Notes under the pieces: generated by a model
Told to the model about the DNA's origin: nothing
The model's input: only the letters and a program-made list of their open reading frames with translations
The model's database searches: none
Assembly (NCBI GenBank): GCA_947453585.1
Contig: CANGHQ010000071.1
Coordinates: 1 to 7,851 of the forward strand
Direction of reading: 5' to 3'
Length of the DNA: 7,851 bases
Source of the DNA: Burkholderiales bacterium
GTDB lineage: Bacteria > Pseudomonadota > Gammaproteobacteria > Burkholderiales > Burkholderiaceae_C
Part shown: piece after piece, positions 1 through 6,535 of the stretch
Layout of the letters: each line of letters begins with the position of its first letter
Numbering within the stretch: the stretch's first letter is position 1
Program-made: the position numbers and the translations under genes

Positions 1-1
1 C

Positions 2-253
2 CAGAACCTGACCTGCGGAAGTACGCCCGACTTCACCAATGAGGTGACGACCCTTCGGGTGACGGGGCTCTACACAGTGGACAAATCTAGCAAGGTGTCC
101 ATCGGCTATGTGTTCCAGAAACAGGCAGTTACTGACTACTACTACAACGGCTACCAAAACGGCTACACGGCCTCGACTTTATTGCCCACGAACGAGCTGG
201 CACCGAACTACTCCGTCAATGTAGTCACCGTGAGCTACATCTACAACTTCTAG
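2..253 (+). CDS. MtrB/PioB-family outer-membrane beta-barrel, C-terminal fragment
   Basis: This is the 3' end of a gene that starts left of the window; 83 codons and a TAG stop are visible. The reading frame is open from position 2, so the internal GTG at 44 is not the true start. The sequence has the alternating polar/hydrophobic pattern of outer-membrane beta-strands (LRVTGLYTV, KVSIGYVFQ, VNVVTVSYIYNF) and ends in phenylalanine, the usual barrel-assembly signal. A tyrosine-rich loop (DYYYNGYQNGY) and the segment PTNELAPNYSVNVVTVSYIY resemble the last hairpin of decaheme-associated MtrB/PioB proteins as I recall them. Such barrels hold a periplasmic multiheme cytochrome and let electrons cross the outer membrane. 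The tetraheme cytochrome and ccm genes downstream support this reading. The decaheme partner and the family's N-terminal motifs lie outside the window. Another outer-membrane barrel family is the alternative. Confidence 0.78.
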   Translation, partial: QNLTCGSTPDFTNEVTTLRVTGLYTVDKSSKVSIGYVFQKQAVTDYYYNGYQNGYTASTLLPTNELAPNYSVNVVTVSYIYNF

Positions 254-284
254 GGCCAAGGCCCGCCCCACTGAGACGCAAACA

Positions 285-310
285 GAGCGGGACCCCACCA
301 GGTCCCGTTC
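285..310 (+). other. Intergenic stem-loop between barrel gene and tetraheme gene
   Basis: GAGCGGGACC (285-294) pairs with GGTCCCGTTC (301-310) around the six-base loop CCACCA, giving 10 pairs including one G-U. No run of T follows, so it is not a standard intrinsic terminator. A smaller hairpin, GGGC-CAAG-GCCC at 253-264, begins at the last base of the barrel gene's stop codon. The pair could stabilise the upstream 3' end, act as a weak attenuator or mark an RNA processing site. I see no convincing -35/-10 promoter in 254-330. Confidence 0.5.
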
Positions 311-326
311 GCATTGGATTAACCGC

Positions 327-332
327 AAGGAG
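327..332 (+). promoter_or_regulatory. Ribosome binding site of the tetraheme cytochrome gene
   Basis: AAGGAG ends eight bases before the ATG at 341. It is one of the strongest Shine-Dalgarno sequences in the window, fixes the start of the tetraheme gene, and suggests this gene is translated independently rather than by coupling to the barrel gene 87 nt upstream. Confidence 0.75.
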
Positions 333-340
333 TCAGAAAA

Positions 341-934
341 ATGGAAAACAGCCCCGGCGCGCTCAAACGCTTTTGGACCTTTATCAACAAACCCAGCGCC
401 AAGTATTCCTTGCTGGCGATTTCCAGCCTGTTCTTTGTGATCGGCATTTTGTTCTGGGGCGGCTTTAACACCGGCATGGAAGCCACCAACACCCTGGAGT
501 TTTGCACCACCTGCCATGAAATGCGGGACAACGTCTACCAGGAATACAAAGAAACCATCCACTTTTCCAACCGCACCGGCGTGCGGGCTGTTTGCTCGGA
601 CTGCCACGTGCCCAAGGAATGGACGCATAAAATGGTTCGCAAGGCCAAGGCCAGCTTCGAAGTGTGGGGTAAGCTCACGGGCTCGATCGACACCAAGGAA
701 AAATTCGAAGCCAAGCGCATGGAGTTGGCCGGCCACGAGTGGGCGCGCATGAAAGAGAACAATTCCCGCGAGTGCCGCAACTGCCACGCGTTTGAGGCCA
801 TGAGCCCCGAGCTGCAAAAGCAGACGCCTTACAAAAAGCACATGAAAGCCAAGGAAGAGGGTAAAACCTGTATCGATTGCCACAAAGGTATTGCCCACCA
901 CTTGCCCAAAGAATACGTAGACCCTGACGAATAA
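341..934 (+). CDS. NapC/NirT-family tetraheme cytochrome c, membrane-anchored quinol dehydrogenase
   Basis: A 197-residue protein with a short cytoplasmic N-terminus, one membrane helix at about residues 22-42 and a periplasmic domain. Four heme-attachment motifs are visible: CTTCH (55-59), CSDCH (85-89), CRNCH (145-149) and CIDCH (177-181). Met61 two residues after the first motif (CXXCHXM) is the arrangement known from NrfH, where that Met ligates heme 1. Histidines outside the motifs (74, 96, 132, 167, 186, 187) are candidate sixth ligands. The family oxidises membrane quinols and feeds electrons to periplasmic reductases or, as CymA does in Shewanella, to an outer-membrane conduit. Next to an MtrB/PioB gene the CymA-like role is attractive, but the first heme site looks like NapC/NirT, so I give no symbol. 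The stop is only 11 nt before ccmA, so the two are probably co-transcribed. Family is certain; physiological partner is inferred. Confidence 0.93.
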   Translation: MENSPGALKRFWTFINKPSAKYSLLAISSLFFVIGILFWGGFNTGMEATNTLEFCTTCHEMRDNVYQEYKETIHFSNRTGVRAVCSDCHVPKEWTHKMVRKAKASFEVWGKLTGSIDTKEKFEAKRMELAGHEWARMKENNSRECRNCHAFEAMSPELQKQTPYKKHMKAKEEGKTCIDCHKGIAHHLPKEYVDPDE

Positions 935-945
935 ACCACCACTGC

Positions 946-1560
946 ATGCTTTCTGTTTCTGACCTGTCTTGCGTTCGCGGCGACCAAACCCTGTTCTTTG
1001 GGGTGAGTTTCGACTTGAACGCGGGCCAGTGGTTGCATCTGGAAGGCAGCAACGGGTCGGGCAAAACGAGTTTGCTGCGCATCGTCACCGGGTTCACGCC
1101 GCCCGCCCACGGGCGGGTTTGCTGGAAAGGGTTGCCACTGGCCGAGGCGCCAGAGGCTTTTCATGCCGATTTGCTGTACCTGGGCCACTCGCTGGCCCTC
1201 AAAGACGAACTCAGCGCCTTGGAAAACCTGGAAGCAGACGCGGCCATTGCCGGACGCAGCTTTGCAGCCGCCGACGCGCTGGCGGCGCTGCAGCGCCTGG
1301 GATTGCGCGGGCGCACCCGGCTGCCAGTGCGGGTGCTGTCCCAAGGCCAAAAGCGGCGCGTCGCCTTGGCGCGCCTTATGTTGCAAGCCGCGCCGCTGTG
1401 GGTGCTGGACGAACCCTTTGTCGCGCTCGACGCACAGGCGCAGACCTTGGTGGCAGACGCCATTTCCAGCCATGTGCAGCGCGGTGGCATGGTGCTGTTT
1501 ACCAGCCACCAGGCGATGGACTTGCAAGGGCGGGGCGCAAGCTACCGGCTCAAGGCATGA
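946..1560 (+). CDS. ccmA: CcmA, ATP-binding subunit of the CcmABCD complex
   Basis: A 204-residue ABC-transporter ATPase of the short form typical of CcmA. The Walker A loop is GSNGSGKTS (34-42), the signature is LSQGQ (131-135), Walker B runs into LWVLDEP (151-157), the D-loop is ALD (160-162) and the switch histidine is His188 in TSH. The segment LGHSLALKDELSALENL (79-95) after the Q-loop region is characteristic of CcmA. On the cytoplasmic side it hydrolyses ATP with CcmB; known work on System I shows this drives release of holo-CcmE from CcmC and CcmD rather than heme transport itself. The ATG at 946 has no clear Shine-Dalgarno, and the 11-nt distance to the tetraheme gene suggests translation depends on ribosomes arriving from upstream. 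All ATPase motifs are intact. The stop TGA overlaps the ccmB start as ATGA. Confidence 0.96.
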   Translation: MLSVSDLSCVRGDQTLFFGVSFDLNAGQWLHLEGSNGSGKTSLLRIVTGFTPPAHGRVCWKGLPLAEAPEAFHADLLYLGHSLALKDELSALENLEADAAIAGRSFAAADALAALQRLGLRGRTRLPVRVLSQGQKRRVALARLMLQAAPLWVLDEPFVALDAQAQTLVADAISSHVQRGGMVLFTSHQAMDLQGRGASYRLKA

Positions 1561-2222
1561 ACGCTTTTGTTGCTCTTGTGCAGCGCGATCTGCGACTGGC
1601 GATGCGCCGCAAAAGCGAGGTGCTGACCGCGCTCTTCTTCTTTGTGGTGGTGGCCACGCTGTTTCCCTTGGGCATTGGTCCGGACGTGGGCGTTTTGCGC
1701 AAGATCGCCCCAGGCATTTTGTGGGTAGGCGCCTTGCTGGCCAGTCTGTTGTCGCTAGGGCGCTTGTTCTCAGCCGATTTTCAGGACGGCACCTTAGAGC
1801 AAATGGCTTTGTCTGCTACGCCACTGCCGGTCTTGGTCGGCGCCAAAATCCTGGCGCATTGGCTGCTGTCGGGCTTGCCCCTGGCTTTGCTTGCGCCGGT
1901 ACTGGCCCTGCAGTTTGATCTGGACACCGGAGCCATGCAGGTGCTGGTGTTGTCCCTGTTGGTGGGCACGCCGCTGTTGTCGCTGATTGGCGCCGTGGGC
2001 GCTGCGCTCACCTTGGGTGTGCGCGGGGGCGAAGTGCTGCTGTCCTTGCTGATTTTGCCTTTGTACATTCCGGCGCTGGTGTTTGGCGCCGGAGCGGTGG
2101 AGGCGCAAATCAGCGGCGTCGGTTACGCTGCCCACATTTCTATCTTGATGGCCATGCTGGTGCTGGCGGCTTTTTTTGGCCCCTGGATGTGTTCGGCCGC
2201 ATTGCGCATTGCGCTTGAGTAA
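1557..2222 (+). CDS. ccmB: CcmB, membrane subunit of the CcmABCD complex
   Basis: A 221-residue integral membrane protein, almost identical in length to E. coli CcmB (220). Hydrophobic segments at about 23-42, 51-70, 96-118, 127-152, 160-182 and 193-217 give the expected six helices. The conserved cytoplasmic stretch FQDGTLEQ (75-82) and the early FPLGIGPD (36-43) are recognisable CcmB hallmarks. It is the permease-like partner of the CcmA ATPase. The open frame extends upstream to 969 inside ccmA, but that part is a shadow: the protein-like CcmB sequence begins exactly at Met 1557, which overlaps the ccmA stop in the usual ATGA arrangement and implies translational coupling. Its TAA stop directly abuts the ccmC start. 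Confidence 0.95.
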   Translation: MNAFVALVQRDLRLAMRRKSEVLTALFFFVVVATLFPLGIGPDVGVLRKIAPGILWVGALLASLLSLGRLFSADFQDGTLEQMALSATPLPVLVGAKILAHWLLSGLPLALLAPVLALQFDLDTGAMQVLVLSLLVGTPLLSLIGAVGAALTLGVRGGEVLLSLLILPLYIPALVFGAGAVEAQISGVGYAAHISILMAMLVLAAFFGPWMCSAALRIALE

Positions 2223-2963
2223 ATGAATTTGAAAAATATCCAATGGTTTCACTGGGCTGCGCCCCAGACTTTTTATCCCCTGGCGGGCAAGCTCTGGCGT
2301 CCGTTTGCGGTGCTGGCAGCCGTGCTGGCGCTGGCGGCCTTGTACCTGGGCTTTTTGGTCGCTCCCACCGACTTTCAACAAGGCGAGGGCTACCGCATCA
2401 TCTTTGTGCATGTGCCCGCGTCCTGGATGTCGATGGTGATTTACCTGGCCATGGCATTTTGGGCCTTTTTGGGCTTTACCTTCAATACCCGCCTCTCAGG
2501 CATGATGACCCAGGCCCTGGCACCCACGGGCGCGCTGTTCACCTTTTTGTCGCTCTGGACCGGCGCCCTGTGGGGCAAGCCCATGTGGGGCGCCTGGTGG
2601 GTGTGGGACGCGCGCCTGACGTCTGAGCTGATTTTGTTTTTTCTGTACATGGGCTTTATGGCCCTGACCAGCGCGATTGACGACCCGCGCCGCGCCGACA
2701 AGGCCGGCGGCCTGCTGGCGCTGGTGGGGGCGGTCAATGTGCCCATCATTTATTTCTCGGTCAAGTGGTGGAACACCTTGCACCAGGGCGCTTCGGTGTC
2801 CATCACCAAGGGTTCGAGCATGGCGCAAACCATGCTCTGGGCCATGCTGCTGATGGCGCTGGCCTTTTGGGCCTACACCATCGCCATCGCCTTGTACCGG
2901 GTGCGCAGCATTATTCTGGAGCGCGAACGCCACACGCGCTGGGCGCAGGAGGTGGCCGCATGA
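2223..2963 (+). CDS. ccmC: CcmC, heme-handling membrane protein that loads CcmE
   Basis: A 246-residue, six-helix member of the heme-handling protein family. The tryptophan-rich WWD segment runs from W117 to D129 (WGKPMWGAWWVWD). The two conserved periplasmic heme-ligand histidines are His63 (VHVPASW) and His187 (NTLHQG), equivalent to His60 and His184 of the E. coli protein. Length is close to the E. coli protein (245). CcmC binds heme at the periplasmic face of the inner membrane and, with CcmD, promotes its covalent attachment to the CcmE histidine. The ATG follows the ccmB TAA with no spacer. The last codons (EVAA) also contain the Shine-Dalgarno for ccmD, and the TGA stop overlaps the ccmD start. 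No key residue is missing. Confidence 0.97.
   Translation: MNLKNIQWFHWAAPQTFYPLAGKLWRPFAVLAAVLALAALYLGFLVAPTDFQQGEGYRIIFVHVPASWMSMVIYLAMAFWAFLGFTFNTRLSGMMTQALAPTGALFTFLSLWTGALWGKPMWGAWWVWDARLTSELILFFLYMGFMALTSAIDDPRRADKAGGLLALVGAVNVPIIYFSVKWWNTLHQGASVSITKGSSMAQTMLWAMLLMALAFWAYTIAIALYRVRSIILERERHTRWAQEVAA
2947..2952 (+). promoter_or_regulatory. Ribosome binding site of ccmD inside ccmC
   Basis: AGGAGG lies seven bases before the ATG at 2960, within the codons for the CcmC C-terminus. It supports 2960 as the real start of the short ccmD gene rather than the earlier in-frame ATG at 2765. The sequence from 2948 to 2963 is repeated exactly at 5525-5540. Confidence 0.75.
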
Positions 2964-3133
2964 TCTGGGCAAGCTGGAGCGATTTTTGGGCCATGGGCGG
3001 TTATGCCCTGTATGTGTGGGGCTCCTACGCAGTGGTGGCGATGGGCCTGCTGCTCGAGGTGCGCAGCGCGGTACTGCGCCAGCGCCGTGCCATTGCGCAC
3101 ATTCACGATCAACAAGAGGACACTGATTTATGA
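2960..3133 (+). CDS. ccmD: CcmD, small single-helix heme exporter subunit
   Basis: A 57-residue protein with the CcmD signature: a hydrophobic N-terminal part carrying MGGYALYVWGSY (12-23), one membrane helix over about residues 13-33, then a basic cytoplasmic tail (RSAVLRQRR, 35-43). CcmD is a small, poorly conserved inner-membrane protein that binds CcmC and CcmE and is needed to release holo-CcmE from the CcmABCD complex. The frame stays open upstream to 2765 within ccmC, but the good AGGAGG site and the ATGA overlap with ccmC fix the start here. Its TGA overlaps the ccmE ATG. Identification rests on the motif together with its position between ccmC and ccmE, which is the canonical order. 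Confidence 0.93.
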   Translation: MIWASWSDFWAMGGYALYVWGSYAVVAMGLLLEVRSAVLRQRRAIAHIHDQQEDTDL

Positions 3134-3585
3134 CGCCACGGCGCAAACGCATGGCCATTGCGCTGGGGGTCGTCGCCGTCGTTGGCGCGGCCACCGCCTT
3201 GGTGCTCAATGCTTTTCAGAGCAATCTGGTGTTTTTTTACACCCCCACGCAAATCGCCGCCAAAGAGGCGCCCGGTGGCCGCACCTTTCGCCTGGGCGGT
3301 TTGGTGGTGGCGGGCAGCGTCAAGCGCGATGGCGTGAACGTGACCTTTGAAGTGACGGATACCGCCAAGACCGTGCCGGTGCAGTTCTCGGGCATATTGC
3401 CCGATCTGTTCAAGGAAGGTAAGGGCGTAGTGGCCCAAGGGCAACTTGAAAACGGCGTGTTCCAGGCCAAAGAGGTGCTGGCCAAGCACGACGAAAACTA
3501 CATGCCGCCCGAAGCGGCGCAAGCGCTGAAGAACGCTGCCCAGGCCAACGCAAAAGCGGCCGCAACCCTGGTACCCGCTAAATGA
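3130..3585 (+). CDS. ccmE: CcmE, periplasmic heme chaperone
   Basis: A 151-residue protein with a basic cytoplasmic start (TPRRKR), an N-terminal anchor helix at about 8-28 and a periplasmic OB-fold beta-barrel domain at about 33-125. Recognisable conserved stretches are FFYTPTQI (35-42), FRLGGLVVAGSV (53-64) and SGILPDLFKEGKGVVAQG (87-104). The heme-binding His120 sits in HDENY (120-124), so this is the common histidine type with the conserved Tyr124; the rarer type has cysteine at that site. CcmE receives heme covalently through this histidine from CcmC and delivers it to CcmF. The tail after residue 126 is alanine-rich and probably flexible. AGAGGA at 3115-3120 is a fair Shine-Dalgarno, and the gene overlaps ccmD and ccmF by ATGA at both ends. 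Confidence 0.97.
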   Translation: MTPRRKRMAIALGVVAVVGAATALVLNAFQSNLVFFYTPTQIAAKEAPGGRTFRLGGLVVAGSVKRDGVNVTFEVTDTAKTVPVQFSGILPDLFKEGKGVVAQGQLENGVFQAKEVLAKHDENYMPPEAAQALKNAAQANAKAAATLVPAK

Positions 3586-5540
3586 CCTTGATTCCTGAAA
3601 TTGGCCACTTCGCCTTGTGGCTGGCCCTGGGCGTGGCCCTGGCGCTTGGCGTGTTTCCCATGGCCGGCGCTGCCACCGGCCGCAGCGACTGGATGGGCCT
3701 GGCCCGCCCCGGCGCGTATGCGCTCTTTGTGCTGGTGGCAATTGCGTTTGCCTGTCTGGTGGCGTCTTTCGTGCGGCACGATTTCTCGGTGCTGTACGTG
3801 GCTTCCAACTCCAACACCGCGCTGCCACTGCAGTACCGCATTGCCGGGGTATGGGGCGGGCATGAAGGCTCGCTCTTGCTGTGGGTGCAAATGCTGGCCC
3901 TGTGGACAGTGGCCGTGGCCGCTTTCAGCCGCCATTTGCCTGAGGCGGTGGTGGCGCGCATTCTGGCGGTGATGGGTCTGGTGAGCGTGGGCTTTTTGCT
4001 CTTCATGCTGTTCACCTCCAACCCCTTTGACCGCCTGTTTCCCGCGCCGCTCGATGGCCGCGATCTGAACCCGCTGTTGCAAGACCCGGGCATGGTCATT
4101 CACCCGCCCATGCTCTACATGGGCTATGTGGGCTTTTCGGTGGCCTTTGCTTTTGCCATTGCCGCGCTTTTGGGCGGCAACCTCGATTCCACCTGGGCGC
4201 GCTGGACGCGGCCCTGGACGACGGTGGCCTGGATGTTCCTGACCATTGGCATCGCGCTGGGCAGCTCGTGGGCGTATTACGAGCTGGGCTGGGGCGGCTG
4301 GTGGTTTTGGGACCCGGTGGAAAACGCCTCGCTCATGCCCTGGCTCTTGGGCACAGCGCTGATCCATTCGCTGGCCGTGACCGAGAAGCGCAACAGCTTC
4401 AAGTCTTGGACGGTGTTGCTGGCAATCCTGGCTTTTTCGTTCTCGCTCTTGGGAACGTTCTTGGTCCGCTCTGGCGTGTTGTCCTCGGTCCACGCCTTTG
4501 CCACCGACCCGCGCCGGGGCCTGTTCATTCTGGCCTTTTTGACGGTGGTGGTGGGTGCGTCTTTTGCGCTTTACGCTTGGCGCGCACCCACCGTGGGCCT
4601 GGGCAAGCGCTTTGCGCTGTGGTCCAAAGAATCGGCCTTGCTGGGCAACAACGTGCTGCTGCTGGTGGCGGCGCTGGCGGTGTTGCTGGGCACGCTGTAC
4701 CCGCTGCTGCTCGACGCTTTGGGCCTGGGCAAGATCTCGGTCGGCCCGCCATACTTTGACGCGGTGTTCATGCCGCTGATGGCGCCCACCGTTTTCCTGA
4801 TGGGCGTGGGCCCCCTGGCGCGCTGGAAAGAGACCGACTTGCCTTCGCTGGCGTTGCGCTTGCGCTGGGCTGCGGCGATAAGCGTCGTGGCATCGCTTGC
4901 CACCGGCTGGTTGGCCGGTGAAGTGCGCCCGGTCTCGACCCTGGGGCTGGTGATGGCGTTCTGGATTGCTGCCTCGGTGGCCACCGACTTGTGGGAGCGC
5001 GTGCGCCCCGCAGGCGCCGCATGGGCTGACGCAGCCAACCGTGCACGGCAAATTCCGCGGGCGCTGGTGGGCATGATGGTGGCGCACCTGGGCATTGCCG
5101 CCTTTTGCTTTGGCGTGGTGATGGTCAAGACCTACGAGGTCGAGCGCGACGTCAAGATGGCTGTGGGCGACAGCACGACAGTGCGCGGCTACACCTTTGT
5201 CTTTAACGGCGTCAAGGAACTGCAAGGCCCCAATTACGTGGCCATGCAAGGACAGATGCAAGTCACCCGCAACGGTGGCGCACCGCTGGACATGCACCCC
5301 GAAAAACGCATTTACCGCGTGCAGCAAAACCCGATGACCGAGGCCGCGATTGACGCCGGCGTGACCCGCGACTTGTATGTGTCACTGGGCGAGCAGGTCG
5401 AAGGCGGCGCCTGGATCGTGCGCGTTTACGTCAAGCCCTTTATCGACTGGATCTGGGGCGGCTGCCTTTTGATGGCGCTGGGCGGTTTGCTGGCCGTGAC
5501 CGACCGGCGCTACCGCCGCAAACCGGAGGTGGCCGCATGA
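3582..5540 (+). CDS. ccmF: CcmF, heme lyase core subunit
   Basis: A 652-residue polytopic protein, close to the E. coli length (647), and the largest member of the heme-handling family here. Landmarks in order: HEGSLLLW (94-101), HPPMLYMGYVG (174-184), the WWD segment from about W230 to D244 (ELGWGGWWFWDPVENAS), His262 (IHSL), His304 (SSVHAF) and His502 (VAHLG). His174, 262, 304 and 502 correspond to the four conserved histidines of E. coli CcmF, which ligate the external heme and a structural heme b. A large periplasmic domain follows at about 515-620, then a final helix (about 622-640) and a basic end. CcmF takes heme from CcmE and, with CcmH and CcmI, attaches it to the CXXCH cysteines of apocytochromes. 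It overlaps ccmE and ccmG by ATGA. Its final EVAA codons hold the ccmG ribosome binding site. Confidence 0.97.
   Translation: MTLIPEIGHFALWLALGVALALGVFPMAGAATGRSDWMGLARPGAYALFVLVAIAFACLVASFVRHDFSVLYVASNSNTALPLQYRIAGVWGGHEGSLLLWVQMLALWTVAVAAFSRHLPEAVVARILAVMGLVSVGFLLFMLFTSNPFDRLFPAPLDGRDLNPLLQDPGMVIHPPMLYMGYVGFSVAFAFAIAALLGGNLDSTWARWTRPWTTVAWMFLTIGIALGSSWAYYELGWGGWWFWDPVENASLMPWLLGTALIHSLAVTEKRNSFKSWTVLLAILAFSFSLLGTFLVRSGVLSSVHAFATDPRRGLFILAFLTVVVGASFALYAWRAPTVGLGKRFALWSKESALLGNNVLLLVAALAVLLGTLYPLLLDALGLGKISVGPPYFDAVFMPLMAPTVFLMGVGPLARWKETDLPSLALRLRWAAAISVVASLATGWLAGEVRPVSTLGLVMAFWIAASVATDLWERVRPAGAAWADAANRARQIPRALVGMMVAHLGIAAFCFGVVMVKTYEVERDVKMAVGDSTTVRGYTFVFNGVKELQGPNYVAMQGQMQVTRNGGAPLDMHPEKRIYRVQQNPMTEAAIDAGVTRDLYVSLGEQVEGGAWIVRVYVKPFIDWIWGGCLLMALGGLLAVTDRRYRRKPEVAA
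5525..5529 (+). promoter_or_regulatory. Ribosome binding site of ccmG inside ccmF
   Basis: GGAGG lies seven bases before the ATG at 5537, within the last codons of ccmF. It supports independent initiation of ccmG in addition to stop-start coupling. It belongs to a 16-base segment identical to the ccmC-ccmD junction. Confidence 0.75.
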
Positions 5541-6067
5541 AGTACCTGAAGTTTTTGATCCCCATGGGCATCTTTATGGTGCTGGTGCTGTTTCTGGGCG
5601 CAGGCCTCAAGCTCGACCCCAAGGAAGTGCCTTCGCCCCTGATCGGCAAACCCGCGCCGGCCTTTGCGCTGGCGCGGCTGGACGACCCGGCGCAGACCAT
5701 CCGCCGCGACGATTTGCTGGGACAGGTCTGGATGCTCAATGTGTGGGCCTCGTGGTGCGTGGCCTGCCGCGAAGAGCATCCGCTCTTGGTGGAATTTGCC
5801 AAATCCAAGATGCTGCCCATCTATGGCCTGAACTACAAAGACCAACGGGCGGCTGGCCAAAAGTGGCTGGCGGATTTTGGCAATCCCTACACCGCATCGC
5901 TGACCGATCTGGACGGCCGCGTGGGCATTGACTACGGTGTTTACGGCGTGCCTGAGACCTTCATCATCGACCGCCAGGGCGTGGTGCGTTTCAAGCAAAT
6001 CGGCCCGGTCACGCCCGAAGTCATCCGCACAAAAATCGAACCCCTGGTGAGGCAACTCAATGGCTAA
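5537..6067 (+). CDS. ccmG: CcmG/DsbE, membrane-anchored periplasmic thiol-disulfide oxidoreductase
   Basis: A 176-residue thioredoxin-fold protein with an uncleaved N-terminal anchor (about residues 5-23) and a periplasmic catalytic domain. The redox site is WCVAC (73-77, Cys74 and Cys77), preceded by NVWAS and followed by the acidic/histidine stretch REEHP typical of CcmG. The cis-proline loop is GVPET (137-141, Pro139). CcmG reduces the disulfide formed in apocytochrome CXXCH motifs, directly or through CcmH, so that heme can be ligated. E. coli DsbE has WCPTC; the valine in place of proline here may shift the redox potential, though related betaproteobacteria may share it. The start is supported by GGAGG at 5525-5529 and the ATGA overlap with ccmF. 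The 3' end overlaps ccmH by 8 bases. Confidence 0.95.
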   Translation: MKYLKFLIPMGIFMVLVLFLGAGLKLDPKEVPSPLIGKPAPAFALARLDDPAQTIRRDDLLGQVWMLNVWASWCVACREEHPLLVEFAKSKMLPIYGLNYKDQRAAGQKWLADFGNPYTASLTDLDGRVGIDYGVYGVPETFIIDRQGVVRFKQIGPVTPEVIRTKIEPLVRQLNG

Positions 6068-6506
6068 TCGCTTCCTACAGACGATTTTGGCCTTCGTGGC
6101 GGCTTGTTCCATGGGGGCCGCCTGGGCCAACGAAGCCGCACCGGCCAGCGCCGACCCCGCGCTCGAAGCCCGCATGATGGCGATTTCCAGCGAACTGCGC
6201 TGCCTGGTTTGCCAAAACCAGACCATTGCCGATTCGCACGCCGAGCTGGCCGTAGATTTGCGCGCCCAGGTGCGCGAAATGCTGCAAGCGGGCAAGACGG
6301 ATGCGCAAATCACCGACTACATGACAGCCCGTTACGGCGACTTTGTGCTGTACCGCCCGCCCTTCAAAGCGCTCACGGCGCTGCTGTGGATCGGCCCGGG
6401 GGCCATGGTGCTCATTGGGTTGGGCGCCTTGTTTGTGGTGCTGCGCCGACGCAGCCGCATGGCCGCCGACCAGTTTGAGCCCGAAGAGTCGGACTCCACC
6501 ACCTGA
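6060..6506 (+). CDS. ccmH: CcmH (CycL/NrfF type), thiol-reducing subunit of the heme lyase complex
   Basis: A 148-residue protein with a signal peptide (probable cleavage after AWA, residue 23), a periplasmic three-helix domain and one C-terminal membrane helix at about 106-128. The redox motif LRCLVCQNQ has Cys48 and Cys51, and the downstream ADSHAELAVDLR (57-68) is also characteristic. FVLYRPPFK (95-103) before the helix is a usual CcmH feature. It corresponds only to the N-terminal half of the longer fused E. coli CcmH; the C-terminal half is a separate gene here, ccmI. CcmH handles the apocytochrome cysteines together with CcmG and contacts CcmF. TGAGG at 6048-6052 precedes the ATG at 6060 by seven bases, inside ccmG, and the genes overlap. 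The highly acidic tail (EPEESDS) lies on the cytoplasmic side. Confidence 0.95.
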   Translation: MANRFLQTILAFVAACSMGAAWANEAAPASADPALEARMMAISSELRCLVCQNQTIADSHAELAVDLRAQVREMLQAGKTDAQITDYMTARYGDFVLYRPPFKALTALLWIGPGAMVLIGLGALFVVLRRRSRMAADQFEPEESDSTT

Positions 6507-6511
6507 GCAGC

Positions 6512-6535
6512 GCCAGCGCCTTTATTGATGCTGGC
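6512..6535 (+). other. Weak stem-loop in the ccmH-ccmI gap
   Basis: GCCAGC (6512-6517) pairs with GCTGGC (6530-6535), and one further G-T pair can form inward, leaving a loop of about 10 bases. It lies just after the ccmH stop, in the only real intergenic gap of the ccm operon. No T-run follows. It could tune transcript stability or ccmI expression, but a six-pair stem can arise by chance. Confidence 0.25.

Noticed and set aside
179..901. A 240-codon minus-strand open frame opposite the tetraheme gene
   Set aside because: It covers the end of the barrel gene and the tetraheme gene, both clearly real on the + strand, has no recognisable motif and no ribosome binding site that I can see.
969..1556. 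N-terminal extension of CcmB reaching back into ccmA
   Set aside because: The extension is an Arg/Gly/Ala-rich out-of-frame reading of ccmA. CcmB homology and membrane pattern begin at 1557, where an ATGA overlap gives the start.
2765..2959. N-terminal extension of CcmD into ccmC
   Set aside because: The extra residues are an out-of-frame reading of ccmC. AGGAGG at 2947-2952 and the ATGA at 2960 fit the usual CcmD length.
4268..4759. A 163-codon forward open frame inside ccmF
   Set aside because: It is an alternative-frame reading of the WWD-containing part of ccmF, low in complexity and without any family signature.
3498..5327. A 609-codon open frame on the minus strand opposite ccmF
   Set aside because: Composition is rich in His, Gln, Arg and Gly with no domain or membrane pattern, as expected from the reverse complement of a GC-rich membrane-protein gene. 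The + strand frame encodes an unmistakable CcmF.
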